In this document: positions 16,993-25,700 of the stretch, one piece after another | Layout: each line of letters begins with the position of its first letter | Numbering within the stretch: the stretch's first letter is position 1 | Source of the DNA: an uncultured Dialister sp. | Lineage (GTDB): Bacteria; Bacillota; Negativicutes; Veillonellales; Dialisteraceae | Direction: 5' to 3' | DNA length: 43,993 nucleotides | NCBI GenBank assembly: GCA_900759415.1 | Contig: CAAEVC010000133.1 | Coordinates: 1-43,993, forward strand | The notes under the pieces: model-generated | What the model was told of the DNA's origin: nothing | The model's database searches: none | Seen by the model: only the letters and a program-made list of their open reading frames with translations | Made by a program: the position numbers and the translations under genes

Positions 16993-17058
16993 GGAAAAAA
17001 ATCTGACGATTTTCCACTGTTCATCGCTCATGGCTCATCGCTCAAGTCCCTCCGAGGC

Positions 17059-18144
17059 TTATTTATCCACCCGATGGATGAGGATGCAACCTGTGACGAG
17101 GGCTATGGCGTTTGGAAGCCATACTGCTACGAATGGGGAGAGGACGTTTCCTTTGCCCAAAGCTTCAAGGAAGGTCATGATGGCGTAGTAGAGGAAGATG
17201 ATGATGACGGAGAGTCCGAATCCGATGGAGGAGGAGGATCTCTGTTTCTGTACGCCTAAGGGGGCCCCTACGATAGCGAAGACGAAGCTGGCCATTGGGA
17301 GGGAGAATCTGCGGTAGACTTCCATCATGATGGGAGCGGTGTCTGCGTGGGCCGCTGCGTAGGCTTTCTTTGTGAGAAGAAGTTCACGGATGGTCATTTC
17401 ATCGTAGTTCTTCTTTTCTTTTGGAATGTCTTCCGGTGCCTGTGCGTATGGGATGGCCTGACGGTCGAAGTGCATCATTCTTTCTACGCCGTCGCCGGTG
17501 AGGTCATACATGACGCCGTCGGTCATTATCCATGTGCCGTCTTTCCAGACAGCTTTCGGAGCGTTTTCCACTCTGGTGACTTCTTCGTTCTGGAATTCCT
17601 GGATGGTGATGTTTTCCAGTTCTTTTGTCTGAGGGTTATACCGTCTTGCATAGAGCAGATGGGTGATTTTTCCGTTCTGCACGTCTCGTACGACTACATG
17701 GTCCGTAGCGCCGGGATTGAAGTTTTTCCGGATTTCTGTATTCAGGACGTAGTCGTATTCCCTGTTGGTCCAAGGGACCACGTATTCATTGAATGCTACA
17801 GCGCAGAGGCTGATGAGGAATGAAAGGATGAATACGGGGGTGGCCAGCCGGAGGAAGCTCTGTCCGGAGGAACGCATGACGATGAGTTCGCTGGAGCCGG
17901 AGAGTCTGGAGAAGCACATGAGGGATCCCAGAAGGACGGCCATGGGGAATGTGTAGACTACGATCCGCGGCAGTGCGAGGATGAAGATTTTGAGGGCAGC
18001 CACCGGGGATGCGCCGTATTTGGTTACGTAGCTGGCAATCTTTAAGAGAGTATCAGCTCCAAGGAAGATGGCGGTGAAGGCAGCCACTCCGAATAAGAAA
18101 GGAGCCAGAAATTCATTCAGTATATATTTGTCCAATATTCTCAT
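17059..18144 (-). CDS. lptF: LPS export permease (LptF/LptG family)
   Basis: 361 residues with the YjgP/YjgQ layout: an N-terminal amphipathic start (MRILDKYILNEFLAPFLFG), three membrane segments in the first about 120 residues, a periplasmic beta-jellyroll of about 150 residues (VVVRDVQNGKITHLLYARRY...), then three C-terminal membrane segments from about residue 270. With LptB it forms the inner-membrane transporter that pulls LPS out of the membrane and hands it to LptC/LptA. Only one permease gene is present here where Proteobacteria have lptF and lptG, so the symbol is approximate. It lies 31 bases after lptB. Confidence 0.88.
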   Translation of the reverse strand: MRILDKYILNEFLAPFLFGVAAFTAIFLGADTLLKIASYVTKYGASPVAALKIFILALPRIVVYTFPMAVLLGSLMCFSRLSGSSELIVMRSSGQSFLRLATPVFILSFLISLCAVAFNEYVVPWTNREYDYVLNTEIRKNFNPGATDHVVVRDVQNGKITHLLYARRYNPQTKELENITIQEFQNEEVTRVENAPKAVWKDGTWIMTDGVMYDLTGDGVERMMHFDRQAIPYAQAPEDIPKEKKNYDEMTIRELLLTKKAYAAAHADTAPIMMEVYRRFSLPMASFVFAIVGAPLGVQKQRSSSSIGFGLSVIIIFLYYAIMTFLEALGKGNVLSPFVAVWLPNAIALVTGCILIHRVDK

Positions 18145-18175
18145 CTGAATTTCCCTCCCATTTTTGTTACATCAA

Positions 18176-18898
18176 TCATAAACTGAAGTTTTCTCCCAGG
18201 TAGAATTTCTTTGCCACCGGATTGACGGCAATTTCATTGGCTTTCCCTTCGAGAAGGATTTTCCCTTCGGAAAGGATGTAGGCTTTGTCCACGATGCGGA
18301 GGGTTTCCCGCACATTGTGGTCGGTGATAAGGATGCCGATGCCTCTTGTTTTCAGATGCTGTACGACGCTCTGGATGTCTTCGACAGCCAGAGGATCGAC
18401 GCCGGCAAATGGTTCATCGAGAAGGATGAAGGACGGATCCAGGGTGAGTGAACGGGCGATTTCCACGCGCCGTCTTTCGCCGCCGGAAAGGGCATCCCCT
18501 CTGGTGTTTCTGACATGGGTGATGTGAAATTCTTCCAGAAGGTCTTCGGCTTTCTTTATTTTTTCTTCTTCCGTCAGGTCTTTTCTGGTTTCCAGAAGGG
18601 ACATGAGGTTTTCCCAGACTGTCATTTTACGGAAGACGGAGGCTTCCTGCGGAAGGTAGCCGATGCCGAACTGGTGTCTTCTGTAAATAGGCATGCCGGT
18701 GAGGGAGGTGCCGTCTACTGTGACGTCTCCTTCGTCTGGCTGGATGATACCTACAATCATGTAGAAGGTGGTGGTTTTCCCGGCGCCGTTCGGTCCGAGG
18801 AGGCCGACGATGGTGCCCTGTTCCACTTCTACATTGACATGATCTACTACTGTTCTTTCTCCGTAGCGTTTGATCAGGTTATGTGTTTCTATCTTCAT
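18176..18898 (-). CDS. lptB: LPS export ABC ATPase
   Basis: 240 residues; powers LPS extraction by LptF/G. Walker A GPNGAGKTT (35-43), Q-loop region IGYLPQEASVF, ABC signature LSGGERRRVEIARSL, Walker B SFILLDEPFAGVDPLA and H-loop ITDHNVRETL are all intact and typical of LptB. It starts in a 4-base ATGA overlap with lptA. Confidence 0.96.
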   Translation of the reverse strand: MKIETHNLIKRYGERTVVDHVNVEVEQGTIVGLLGPNGAGKTTTFYMIVGIIQPDEGDVTVDGTSLTGMPIYRRHQFGIGYLPQEASVFRKMTVWENLMSLLETRKDLTEEEKIKKAEDLLEEFHITHVRNTRGDALSGGERRRVEIARSLTLDPSFILLDEPFAGVDPLAVEDIQSVVQHLKTRGIGILITDHNVRETLRIVDKAYILSEGKILLEGKANEIAVNPVAKKFYLGENFSL

Positions 18899-19740
18899 TT
18901 TCCACCTTTAGTTTCTAAGGGAGCTCCTGCTTCTTCCGGTCTTCCTGCAATGGGAGTGGATGCGGTGACCGGTCCCTGGGGCGCGCTTTCGCCAGAGCCG
19001 TTTCCGCCTTCTCCTGTGCTTCCTGTATTTCCTGTATTGGTAATGACGATGGTGCTTCGTCCTGTGGTTTCTACGATTTTGTCACTGTCCCGGAGAACCA
19101 GTTCAGGGCCGGTGAAGGTGTTGCCATTCTGTTCGACGAAAGCGTTTCCGGTGAGGACAAGTTTTCCGTCGGTGCCATTGGTGCCTGTTCTGGTATAGAT
19201 GGCTTCATCACCGTAGCCTTTGGCATTGTGAAGGTTGCTGGTAAGGTTGACGCCGCCGGTAGCCACGATTTTGATCTGCTTCATATTTCCTTCAATATGA
19301 GGCGCTTCGAGGATGCCGTCTGGAGATTCGAGATATCCGTTTCCTTCAATCTTTCCAAAGCCGGTGTCTGAATTATACATCACGTCGTCCCCTTTGAGGG
19401 TACGGTTTTCGGCGCCGTCGTGGAAATAGACATTTCCCATGCCTCTGGCAGTCTTATCTTCATAGAGGTAAAGTTTATCTGCCTGAAGGGTGGTGGCATC
19501 TTTTTCATAATGTACATTGCCTTCGAGGAATGCGCTCCGGTTTTCGAAATGGTATTCGCCCCGGTTACCTGTGATGGTAGCGCCCTGGTTGGCATGGATC
19601 ACTACGGAACCTTCGGCGGTGACTGTCTTCGTCTGGCCGTCATAGGTCAGTACGTCTGCCGTAATATCGTCGGCCATGGCAGTTCCCACAGCGCCGAGAG
19701 AAATTGCAAGCGCCGCTAATGCTCTATAAAAAGTTTTCAC
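18895..19740 (-). CDS. lptA: Periplasmic LPS-transport protein (LptA/OstA)
   Basis: 281 residues. A signal peptide ends near GTAMA (residue 23). OstA-type repeats follow (ITADVLTYDGQTKTVTAEG, GSVVIHANQGATITGNRGEY, LEGNVHYEK), forming the beta-jellyroll bridge that carries LPS across the periplasm. It is longer than E. coli LptA (185 residues): it has an extra set of jellyroll strands and a disordered Gly/Thr/Ser/Pro-rich tail of about 45 residues. It overlaps lptC and lptB by 4 bases each. Confidence 0.9.
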   Translation of the reverse strand: MKTFYRALAALAISLGAVGTAMADDITADVLTYDGQTKTVTAEGSVVIHANQGATITGNRGEYHFENRSAFLEGNVHYEKDATTLQADKLYLYEDKTARGMGNVYFHDGAENRTLKGDDVMYNSDTGFGKIEGNGYLESPDGILEAPHIEGNMKQIKIVATGGVNLTSNLHNAKGYGDEAIYTRTGTNGTDGKLVLTGNAFVEQNGNTFTGPELVLRDSDKIVETTGRSTIVITNTGNTGSTGEGGNGSGESAPQGPVTASTPIAGRPEEAGAPLETKGGK

Positions 19741-20282
19741 TCTGCATCCTCCTTGTCGGTCAGCTTTGCATGGCCTTTGGCCGTAACCTTTTCAATCACT
19801 CTGTCTGCATTAAAGCTGTCTGCAGTGAGTATTTTTCCATCTTTGACTGCTTTGAACGGCTTGTCAGTGGAAAGGACATCCTTCCCGCCGTCATATGTGA
19901 GATTCTCTGCATTGAGAGTATCGCCGTCACCGGTTTTTCCTTCTACATTTCCTTCCATGTAGACGGTTTTGGCTTTTCTGTCAATCCGCCCTTTATCGCC
20001 GGAGATGTGGAATTCTTTGCCGTCTTTGGCAAAGTACCCTTCTACACCGTTCATGGTGACGATGTTCTTGTCAGCGCTGACTGCTGCATGGGCGGCCTTC
20101 AGGCGCCATATGATTTTCCCGTCCTTGCTTTCTTTCAGGTCCATGTTGTCAAATTCCATAGCTGCTGAAGAAGAGGAGGCCTTATTCATGTCGGCATGAT
20201 CATCTTTGAAGAGGAAATAGATGCCAAGAGCGATGAGGAACACCACTGCGGCTATCAGCATGGTTTTCTGATTGCGTTTCAT
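19737..20282 (-). CDS. lptC: LPS export protein LptC
   Basis: 181 residues: a single N-terminal membrane anchor (about 8-25, MLIAAVVFLIALGIYFLF) and a periplasmic jellyroll with OstA-like strands (GKIIWRLKAAHAAV, YFAKDGKEFHISGDKGRI, VYMEGNVEGKT). It receives LPS from LptB-LptF/G and passes it to LptA. ATGA overlaps on both sides couple it to lpxL and lptA. Confidence 0.9.
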   Translation of the reverse strand: MKRNQKTMLIAAVVFLIALGIYFLFKDDHADMNKASSSSAAMEFDNMDLKESKDGKIIWRLKAAHAAVSADKNIVTMNGVEGYFAKDGKEFHISGDKGRIDRKAKTVYMEGNVEGKTGDGDTLNAENLTYDGGKDVLSTDKPFKAVKDGKILTADSFNADRVIEKVTAKGHAKLTDKEDAE

Positions 20283-21265
20283 GCCTTTCCTCCTTTTGTT
20301 TCATTCCAGTTCTCATCCATGCCGGATGCGAATTTTTTCTTTTCTTCATCACTGAGGGAATTGTACATATCGATTCTTCCCGGCCTTGTCCAGAACAGAT
20401 GCTGGAACCAGAGCCAGTCTTCCGGATGTTCTTTGATGAAATCTTCGATCACTGTGGCCATCTTCTGGGAATTCACAAGAAGGTCCCTCTCCTTGTCTCC
20501 TGTTTCTTCATAGTAGAAATGTTTCCCTACGCAGATGGTATGCCCTTTCCTGCCTTTATTTCTTGTAATGAAAATAGGAAGGATGGGGGCTTTGAATTTC
20601 CGGGCAAATACTGCCGGCCCCTGAGGGAAGGAGAATACCCGGTTCATGAAGAGTACAGGGACTCCTGCCTTGTCTCCATCTTTATCGGAAAGGAAACCGA
20701 GGATGTGGTTCTTTTTCATGGAACGGGCAGCGGCAATCATTTCATAACCGCCGGTGCCGGTGAGAAAAATATGCTGTCCCGACATGGCACGGTATTCATT
20801 GATGAGCTTCATGAGCACATCATCTGCCTGTTTTTTGCCGATAGCTGATTCGTCATATCCATGAAGAGCAAGGCCTGCGCCCAGCCATTCCCAGTTTCCC
20901 ATGTGAGCGGTAAGACCCACGATTCCTTTTTTCTCTTTGTAAGCGGCTTCCAGATATTCGGGATGATCGATTTTTACATAATTATCGATATGATCTTTCT
21001 CTTTGCAGAGACGGGGCATGTAGAGCATTTCCATAACCGACATGCCTATATTCTGGTACACCTTCTGGAGTAGGGCTTCCGCTTTTTCAGAAGAGACAGA
21101 AAGACCGGTCATGATCTGCTGTATGCCTCGTTTTTTCTGTTTTGCTATGCGGTTCATGATGAAGGGACCGAGGAAACGCCCTATGTCCAGGATGCGGTCA
21201 TAGGACATAGAGCAGATGAGTCTGCTGATGCCCCGGAGAATCCCGTAACGTACATTGAATGACAT
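20279..21265 (-). CDS. lpxL: Lipid A late acyltransferase (LpxL/HtrB family)
   Basis: 328 residues. The acyltransferase motif HMGNWEW (His121, Glu126) is the HxxxxE catalytic pair. KKQADDVLMKLINEYRAMSG, FLSDKDGDKAG and FMNRVFSFPQGPAVFARKF match the family's substrate-binding blocks. The usual N-terminal membrane anchor is weak here. It adds a secondary acyl chain to Kdo-lipid A at the cytoplasmic face. Which chain (LpxL or LpxM type) cannot be decided. Confidence 0.88.
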   Translation of the reverse strand: MSFNVRYGILRGISRLICSMSYDRILDIGRFLGPFIMNRIAKQKKRGIQQIMTGLSVSSEKAEALLQKVYQNIGMSVMEMLYMPRLCKEKDHIDNYVKIDHPEYLEAAYKEKKGIVGLTAHMGNWEWLGAGLALHGYDESAIGKKQADDVLMKLINEYRAMSGQHIFLTGTGGYEMIAAARSMKKNHILGFLSDKDGDKAGVPVLFMNRVFSFPQGPAVFARKFKAPILPIFITRNKGRKGHTICVGKHFYYEETGDKERDLLVNSQKMATVIEDFIKEHPEDWLWFQHLFWTRPGRIDMYNSLSDEEKKKFASGMDENWNETKGGKA

Positions 21266-21288
21266 GGCTTCTCTTCTTTCTGAAATGA

Positions 21289-21816
21289 TTACTGTAATAC
21301 TTTATCGCTACCTTCATAAGACCGGACAGCTTCTTCCCACCGTCCCTGGTCTTTCAGGATCTTTTCAATAAATTCTCTGGCTGCACCCCTGCCGCCTTTT
21401 GCTTTCGTGACGAAGGATGCTGCCTTCTTTACTTCTTCTGCCCCATCTTTCGGGGAGGCAGAAAATCCCACTCTATGGATGAGGGGCAGATCATTGAGGT
21501 CATCTCCCATATAGGCTGCTTCCTCCCAGGTGAGATGATAATGATCCAGCAATTCTTCCATGGCTTCCACCTTATTGGAGATGCCCATGAAGTTGAAATC
21601 AAGAGAGAGTTCATCTGCTCTTTTGCTGACTGGGTCAGAGACTCTTCCTGTAATGAAACCGACCACATAGCCCAGCCGTTCTGCACAGGCTATGCCAAGG
21701 CCGTCTTTTGCATTAAATAATTTTACCGTCTCTTCCGTGCCGATGACAAGAGTCCCATTGGTAAGGGTACCGTCTACGTCGAAAGCAATGAGCTTTACTT
21801 TGCTCGCATTTCCCAT
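21289..21816 (-). CDS. kdsC: Kdo-8-phosphate phosphatase (HAD family)
   Basis: 175 residues; removes phosphate from Kdo-8-P. HAD motif I is FDVDGTLT (Asp13, Asp15), then FITGR, the conserved Lys, and YMGDDLNDLPLI (metal-binding acidic pair). No cap domain, as usual for the tetrameric C0 KdsC family. The start codon overlaps the kdsD stop (TAATG). Confidence 0.93.
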   Translation of the reverse strand: MGNASKVKLIAFDVDGTLTNGTLVIGTEETVKLFNAKDGLGIACAERLGYVVGFITGRVSDPVSKRADELSLDFNFMGISNKVEAMEELLDHYHLTWEEAAYMGDDLNDLPLIHRVGFSASPKDGAEEVKKAASFVTKAKGGRGAAREFIEKILKDQGRWEEAVRSYEGSDKVLQ

Positions 21817-22787
21817 TACATGACCCCCTGCTTCAGAAGGTCGGTAAGATGGACCATACCGATGGCCTTTCCATCCTCATCCACAATAGGAAGGACAGTG
21901 ATGGGATGGGGCTGATGCTGTTCCATGATATGGAGAGCTTCTGCCGCCAGTTTATCCTTAGTGATCACCTGAGGCTTCATGGTCATCACTTCTGCTACCG
22001 GACGGGACAGGAAATCGACACCTGTCTTGAGGCCTCTACGTACATCCCCATCTGTCATAAGGCCTTTCAGCATGCCCTTATCATCGACGGCCGATACGGC
22101 GCCAAGACCTTTATCGGTCATCACAAAGAGCGCATCTTTGACGGAAGCATTTTCAGAGATGAGAGGATTCTCTTCACCTTTATGCATTACCATTTCCACA
22201 GTAAGGAGAAGTTTCTTCCCAAGGGAACCACCCGGATGGAATACTGCAAATTTATCAGCAGTAAAATGGTGCATTTCCATAAGACATACAGCGAGAGCAT
22301 CCCCCAGAGCCAGTGCGGCAGTGGTAGAGCTAGTCGGCGCCAGATTCAGTATATCTGCTTCCCTTTCGACCCCTGCATCCAGTACGGCATCTGCATTCCT
22401 TGCCAGTGTAGAATCGGTATCACCGACGACTGCAATGAGTTTGGCACCGATTCTTTTCAGAGATGGAAGAATATTCAGGATTTCTCTTGTCTCCCCGCTA
22501 TTGGAATACGCAATGACTACATCATCTTCTGTGACCATACCGAGGTCTCCGTGAATCCCTTCTGCCGGGTGAAGGAAGAAGGAAGGCGTGCCCGTACTTG
22601 CCATGGTGGCAGAAATCTTGCTTGCAATATGACCCGATTTCCCCATGCCGGTCAATACGGCGCGTCCTTTCGCATCATAGATCAAATGAACAGCTTTCTC
22701 GAACTGATCATCCAGTTTATCTACCAAAGATACTACTGCTGCTGCTTCATCACGAAGCACTCTTGATGCTGTTTCAATGACCGCCAT
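21816..22787 (-). CDS. kdsD: D-arabinose-5-phosphate isomerase
   Basis: 323 residues; converts ribulose-5-P to arabinose-5-P, the first Kdo precursor. A SIS domain (TGMGKSGHIASKISATMAST, IAYSNSGETREI) is followed by two CBS domains (about 205-320), the standard KdsD architecture. A perfect TATAAT on the minus strand (22831-22836), 44 bases upstream, may give it an internal promoter. Confidence 0.94.
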   Translation of the reverse strand: MAVIETASRVLRDEAAAVVSLVDKLDDQFEKAVHLIYDAKGRAVLTGMGKSGHIASKISATMASTGTPSFFLHPAEGIHGDLGMVTEDDVVIAYSNSGETREILNILPSLKRIGAKLIAVVGDTDSTLARNADAVLDAGVEREADILNLAPTSSTTAALALGDALAVCLMEMHHFTADKFAVFHPGGSLGKKLLLTVEMVMHKGEENPLISENASVKDALFVMTDKGLGAVSAVDDKGMLKGLMTDGDVRRGLKTGVDFLSRPVAEVMTMKPQVITKDKLAAEALHIMEQHQPHPITVLPIVDEDGKAIGMVHLTDLLKQGVM

Positions 22788-22830
22788 ATGTCCTCCCGTA
22801 ATCGTAAATGAAATGATTTAATTTATTATT

Positions 22831-22836
22831 ATTATA
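22831..22836 (-). promoter_or_regulatory. Candidate -10 box for an internal kdsD promoter
   Basis: TATAAT on the minus strand in the only sizeable gap (233 bases) of the Kdo gene block. No good -35 is visible at 16-18 bases. Confidence 0.35.
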
Positions 22837-22871
22837 CAATACTTTTTTGATGAAATGTATATATCACTATC

Positions 22872-23002
22872 GGTGCTGACGACTTAAATAAACTATATGC
22901 ACCCCTTCATGCATCCGCCTGAAGAAGACATGAGGAATATCTCCCTTTTCCGAGCTTTTTCTGGCATGCATTTACGTAAGCGGTACGCACTGTGTCAGCA
23001 CC
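22872..23002. other. Inverted repeat enclosing the kdsA-kdsD gap
   Basis: GGTGCTGAC (22872-22880) and GTCAGCACC (22994-23002) are exact complements about 110 bases apart. The span contains smaller dyads (CTTCA/TGAAG, TTACGTAA). It begins right after the kdsA stop, so it could be a 3' structure that sets expression between kdsA and kdsD. Confidence 0.35.
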
Positions 23003-23020
23003 CCTGTGTCTTCGCCCGGT

Positions 23021-23866
23021 TTATTCTCCTCTGACAAGTCCCTTTTCTTTGTCTTTTCTTACGATGTCATTGATGGCGATGAGGTCTTTCAGGAGATCTT
23101 CGAGGGAAGAGAGGTAGAGCATGTTGGAGGAGTCGGAGAGACCTTCTGGCGGATTGTCGTGGACTTCCATGAAGAAGCCGTCTACGCCGGAGGCTGCTGC
23201 TGCTCTTGCCAGATATGGGATGAATTCTCTCTGTCCGCCAGTGGAGGTGCCCATGCCGCCAGGGAGTTGTACGCTGTGAGTGGCATCATAAATGACCGGA
23301 TAGCCGAACTGGCGCATGATAGGGAAGGAACGCATGTCAACCACCAGGTTGTGATAGCCGAAGGATGCCCCTCTTTCAGTAACTGCCAGGTTCGGATTGT
23401 TAGCTTCTTCCATTTTTTTGATAACATTCTTCATGTCTTCCGGTGCCATAAACTGGCCTTTCTTTACATTGACCGGAATGCCTGTCTTGGCTGCGCCGTA
23501 AACAAGATCAGTCTGGCGGCAGAGGAAAGCAGGGATCTGGATCATGTCCAGCACTTTGGAAGCTGCTGGAAGCTGGGTGACGTCATGGACGTCGGAGAGA
23601 ACCGGTACGCCCAGTTCTTTCTTGATGGAAGCAAGAATTTCCAGACCCTTTTCCAATCCCGGTCCGCGGAAGGAATTGAAGGAGGAACGGTTTGCCTTGT
23701 CATAGGATGCTTTGAAGATGTACTGTACACCGAGACGTTCGCAGATTTTCTTGATTTCCCGGCCAATCATGAGAGTGCGGTCATATCCTTCAATGACGCA
23801 TGGGCCAGCAATGAGAAAGAGTTTGCTTCCGTCGATGGTGAGATTTCCTACCTGAATTGTTTTCAT
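23021..23866 (-). CDS. kdsA: Kdo-8-phosphate synthase
   Basis: 281 residues; condenses arabinose-5-P with phosphoenolpyruvate. A complete TIM-barrel enzyme with LIAGPCVIEG, FKASYDKANR, LSDVHDV, QIPAFLCRQTDL and YDATHSVQ. The Cys23 of AGPC, with the His, Glu and Asp later in the chain, indicates the metal-dependent class (E. coli has Asn at the Cys position). ATGA overlap with kdsB. Confidence 0.96.
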   Translation of the reverse strand: MKTIQVGNLTIDGSKLFLIAGPCVIEGYDRTLMIGREIKKICERLGVQYIFKASYDKANRSSFNSFRGPGLEKGLEILASIKKELGVPVLSDVHDVTQLPAASKVLDMIQIPAFLCRQTDLVYGAAKTGIPVNVKKGQFMAPEDMKNVIKKMEEANNPNLAVTERGASFGYHNLVVDMRSFPIMRQFGYPVIYDATHSVQLPGGMGTSTGGQREFIPYLARAAAASGVDGFFMEVHDNPPEGLSDSSNMLYLSSLEDLLKDLIAINDIVRKDKEKGLVRGE

Positions 23867-24594
23867 AATGGATTCCTTTCAAATAATTCATTGGCTTTCT
23901 TCAGATCTGCTTCTGTGTCAATGCCGATATCTTCTGTATCTACTTTAATCACGCCAATTTTGTAACCCATTTCCAGTGCCCGGAGCTGTTCGAGAGATTC
24001 CGTCTTTTCCAGCGGTGTCTGTGCCATTTTGGCATAGGCGAGGAGGAAATCTCTCCGGTATGCATAAATGCCTACGTGCTTCAAAGGCGGGTTTGCAAAA
24101 TCATGGCGGGGATAAGGGATGAGGGAACGGGAGAAGTAAAGAGCTTCACCTTTCTGATTGACTACCACTTTCACCGCAGAGGCATCTTCGTATTCGTCTT
24201 CGTGAAGAGGAGTAGCAACCGTCGCCATACAGAGGTCTTCATGATCCATAAGGTCTCTGGCAAGGCCGTCGATGACGTCTGGATCAATGAACGGTTCATC
24301 ACCCTGTACATTGACAATGATGTCATAGTCCGAAAGGTTTGCTGCTACTTCTGCCAGCCGGTCAGTGCCGGTGGGATGGTCAGGAGAAGTCATGACGACT
24401 TTTCCGCCAAAGCTTTTCACTTCCGCTTCAATAGATTCATGATCGGTGGCTACGATAACGGTGTCTGGTATTTTTGCCAGAAGGGCTCTTTCGTAGACCC
24501 GGTGAACCAGAGTTTCTCCCGCTATCATACGAAGCGGCTTGCCCGGAAGACGGGTAGACGCATAGCGGGAAGGAATAATGCAGGCAACTTTCAT
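23863..24594 (-). CDS. kdsB: CMP-Kdo synthetase (CTP:Kdo cytidylyltransferase)
   Basis: 243 residues. The start is placed at MKVACIIPSRYAS because GGGAGG lies 7 bases upstream and the ATG overlaps the lpxK stop (ATGA). Motifs PSRYASTRLPGKPL (8-21), NVQGDEPF and HVGIYAYRRDFL are typical of KdsB. It activates Kdo for WaaA. Confidence 0.95.
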   Translation of the reverse strand: MKVACIIPSRYASTRLPGKPLRMIAGETLVHRVYERALLAKIPDTVIVATDHESIEAEVKSFGGKVVMTSPDHPTGTDRLAEVAANLSDYDIIVNVQGDEPFIDPDVIDGLARDLMDHEDLCMATVATPLHEDEYEDASAVKVVVNQKGEALYFSRSLIPYPRHDFANPPLKHVGIYAYRRDFLLAYAKMAQTPLEKTESLEQLRALEMGYKIGVIKVDTEDIGIDTEADLKKANELFERNPL

Positions 24595-25700
24595 TTTAAA
24601 TCCTCCCATTGTTTTTCCAGAGGCTCCATGCCATCTGGAAAAGTCATTTCTATTTCCAATACATAAAAGGGCACGGAAGAATTTTCGATGCTCTTTAAAT
24701 TCATCATTTTGACCGCATCTTTTTCAGTCATTACAATCATGTCTGCCTTGTAGCCCGCAGCCTCTGATTCTGCATTTCTCACATCTTCATCGCTGTAGCT
24801 GTAGTGGTCGTCAAAAGCCATTTCACCGGTAAGGAAAAGGCCGCAGCTTCTGGCAGTATCTGCAAAAGCATCAGGATTTCCGATGCCCGACATAAGGAAA
24901 GCTCTCTTTCCAGAGAATTCTTTCAGATCTCCTTCATGCTGCCTTTTTTTCCACTTTTCATAGGAAACGATGCGGGCTGGACTGTGGCAGGATGAAATCA
25001 CCGGCACCGCTGGTGCGATGGCTTTCAGTGTTTCTCTGATTTCCTCCAGTTTTGCACTATCCACCTGATTGCTCTTTGTCAGGATGAACAGATGGGCTCT
25101 GGAAAGGGCATCAAGCGGCTCCCGGAGGAGACCTCTTGGAAGGCCGTGACCGTAGCCGAAGGGGTTAGTGGCGTCCAGAAGGACGATGTCTCTCGCCCTC
25201 TTCAGTTTCCAGTACTGAAAACCGTCATCCATGAGAAGGATGTCAGCGCCAAGGTCTTTTGCAATGGCGGCAGAGCGGAGCCGGTTCTTCCCCACCAGTA
25301 CAGGAACAGCAGGAAGTTTCAGCGCCATCATGTAAGGTTCATCCCCTGCCATCTGCTGAGTGACAAGGATGTTCTTCCCATCAGAGACCACGCCTCCTGC
25401 TTTTTCAAGGCCGCTTCTGTATCCCCGGCTGATGATGGCCGGTTTCCATCCTGCTTTCATAAGAAGTTCAGCAATGGCAATGATGCAGGGGGTTTTTCCC
25501 GTGCCTCCCGCGGTGATATTGCCGACGGAAATCACAGGAATTCCTGCATCTTCTGCGTTGTTTATACCTTCTTCTCTCCGTTTTTTCACCTGAGAGAAGT
25601 ATACTTTTTCCAGTTTTTCCAGAAAGGAAAGGACGATTTTATCCTTCCCTTTCGGATGGGGATTTTTCATGAGATTGGCTGCGTAAGATTCAAGACTCAT
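24591..25700 (-). CDS. lpxK: Tetraacyldisaccharide 4'-kinase
   Basis: 369 residues; phosphorylates the lipid A precursor at the 4' position. P-loop SVGNITAGGTGKTP (58-71), then SRGYRSG, AGDEPYMMA, LLMDDGFQYWKL (the DDGFQ motif) and ILTKSNQ. It overlaps waaA by 11 bases. Confidence 0.95.
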   Translation of the reverse strand: MSLESYAANLMKNPHPKGKDKIVLSFLEKLEKVYFSQVKKRREEGINNAEDAGIPVISVGNITAGGTGKTPCIIAIAELLMKAGWKPAIISRGYRSGLEKAGGVVSDGKNILVTQQMAGDEPYMMALKLPAVPVLVGKNRLRSAAIAKDLGADILLMDDGFQYWKLKRARDIVLLDATNPFGYGHGLPRGLLREPLDALSRAHLFILTKSNQVDSAKLEEIRETLKAIAPAVPVISSCHSPARIVSYEKWKKRQHEGDLKEFSGKRAFLMSGIGNPDAFADTARSCGLFLTGEMAFDDHYSYSDEDVRNAESEAAGYKADMIVMTEKDAVKMMNLKSIENSSVPFYVLEIEMTFPDGMEPLEKQWEDLK

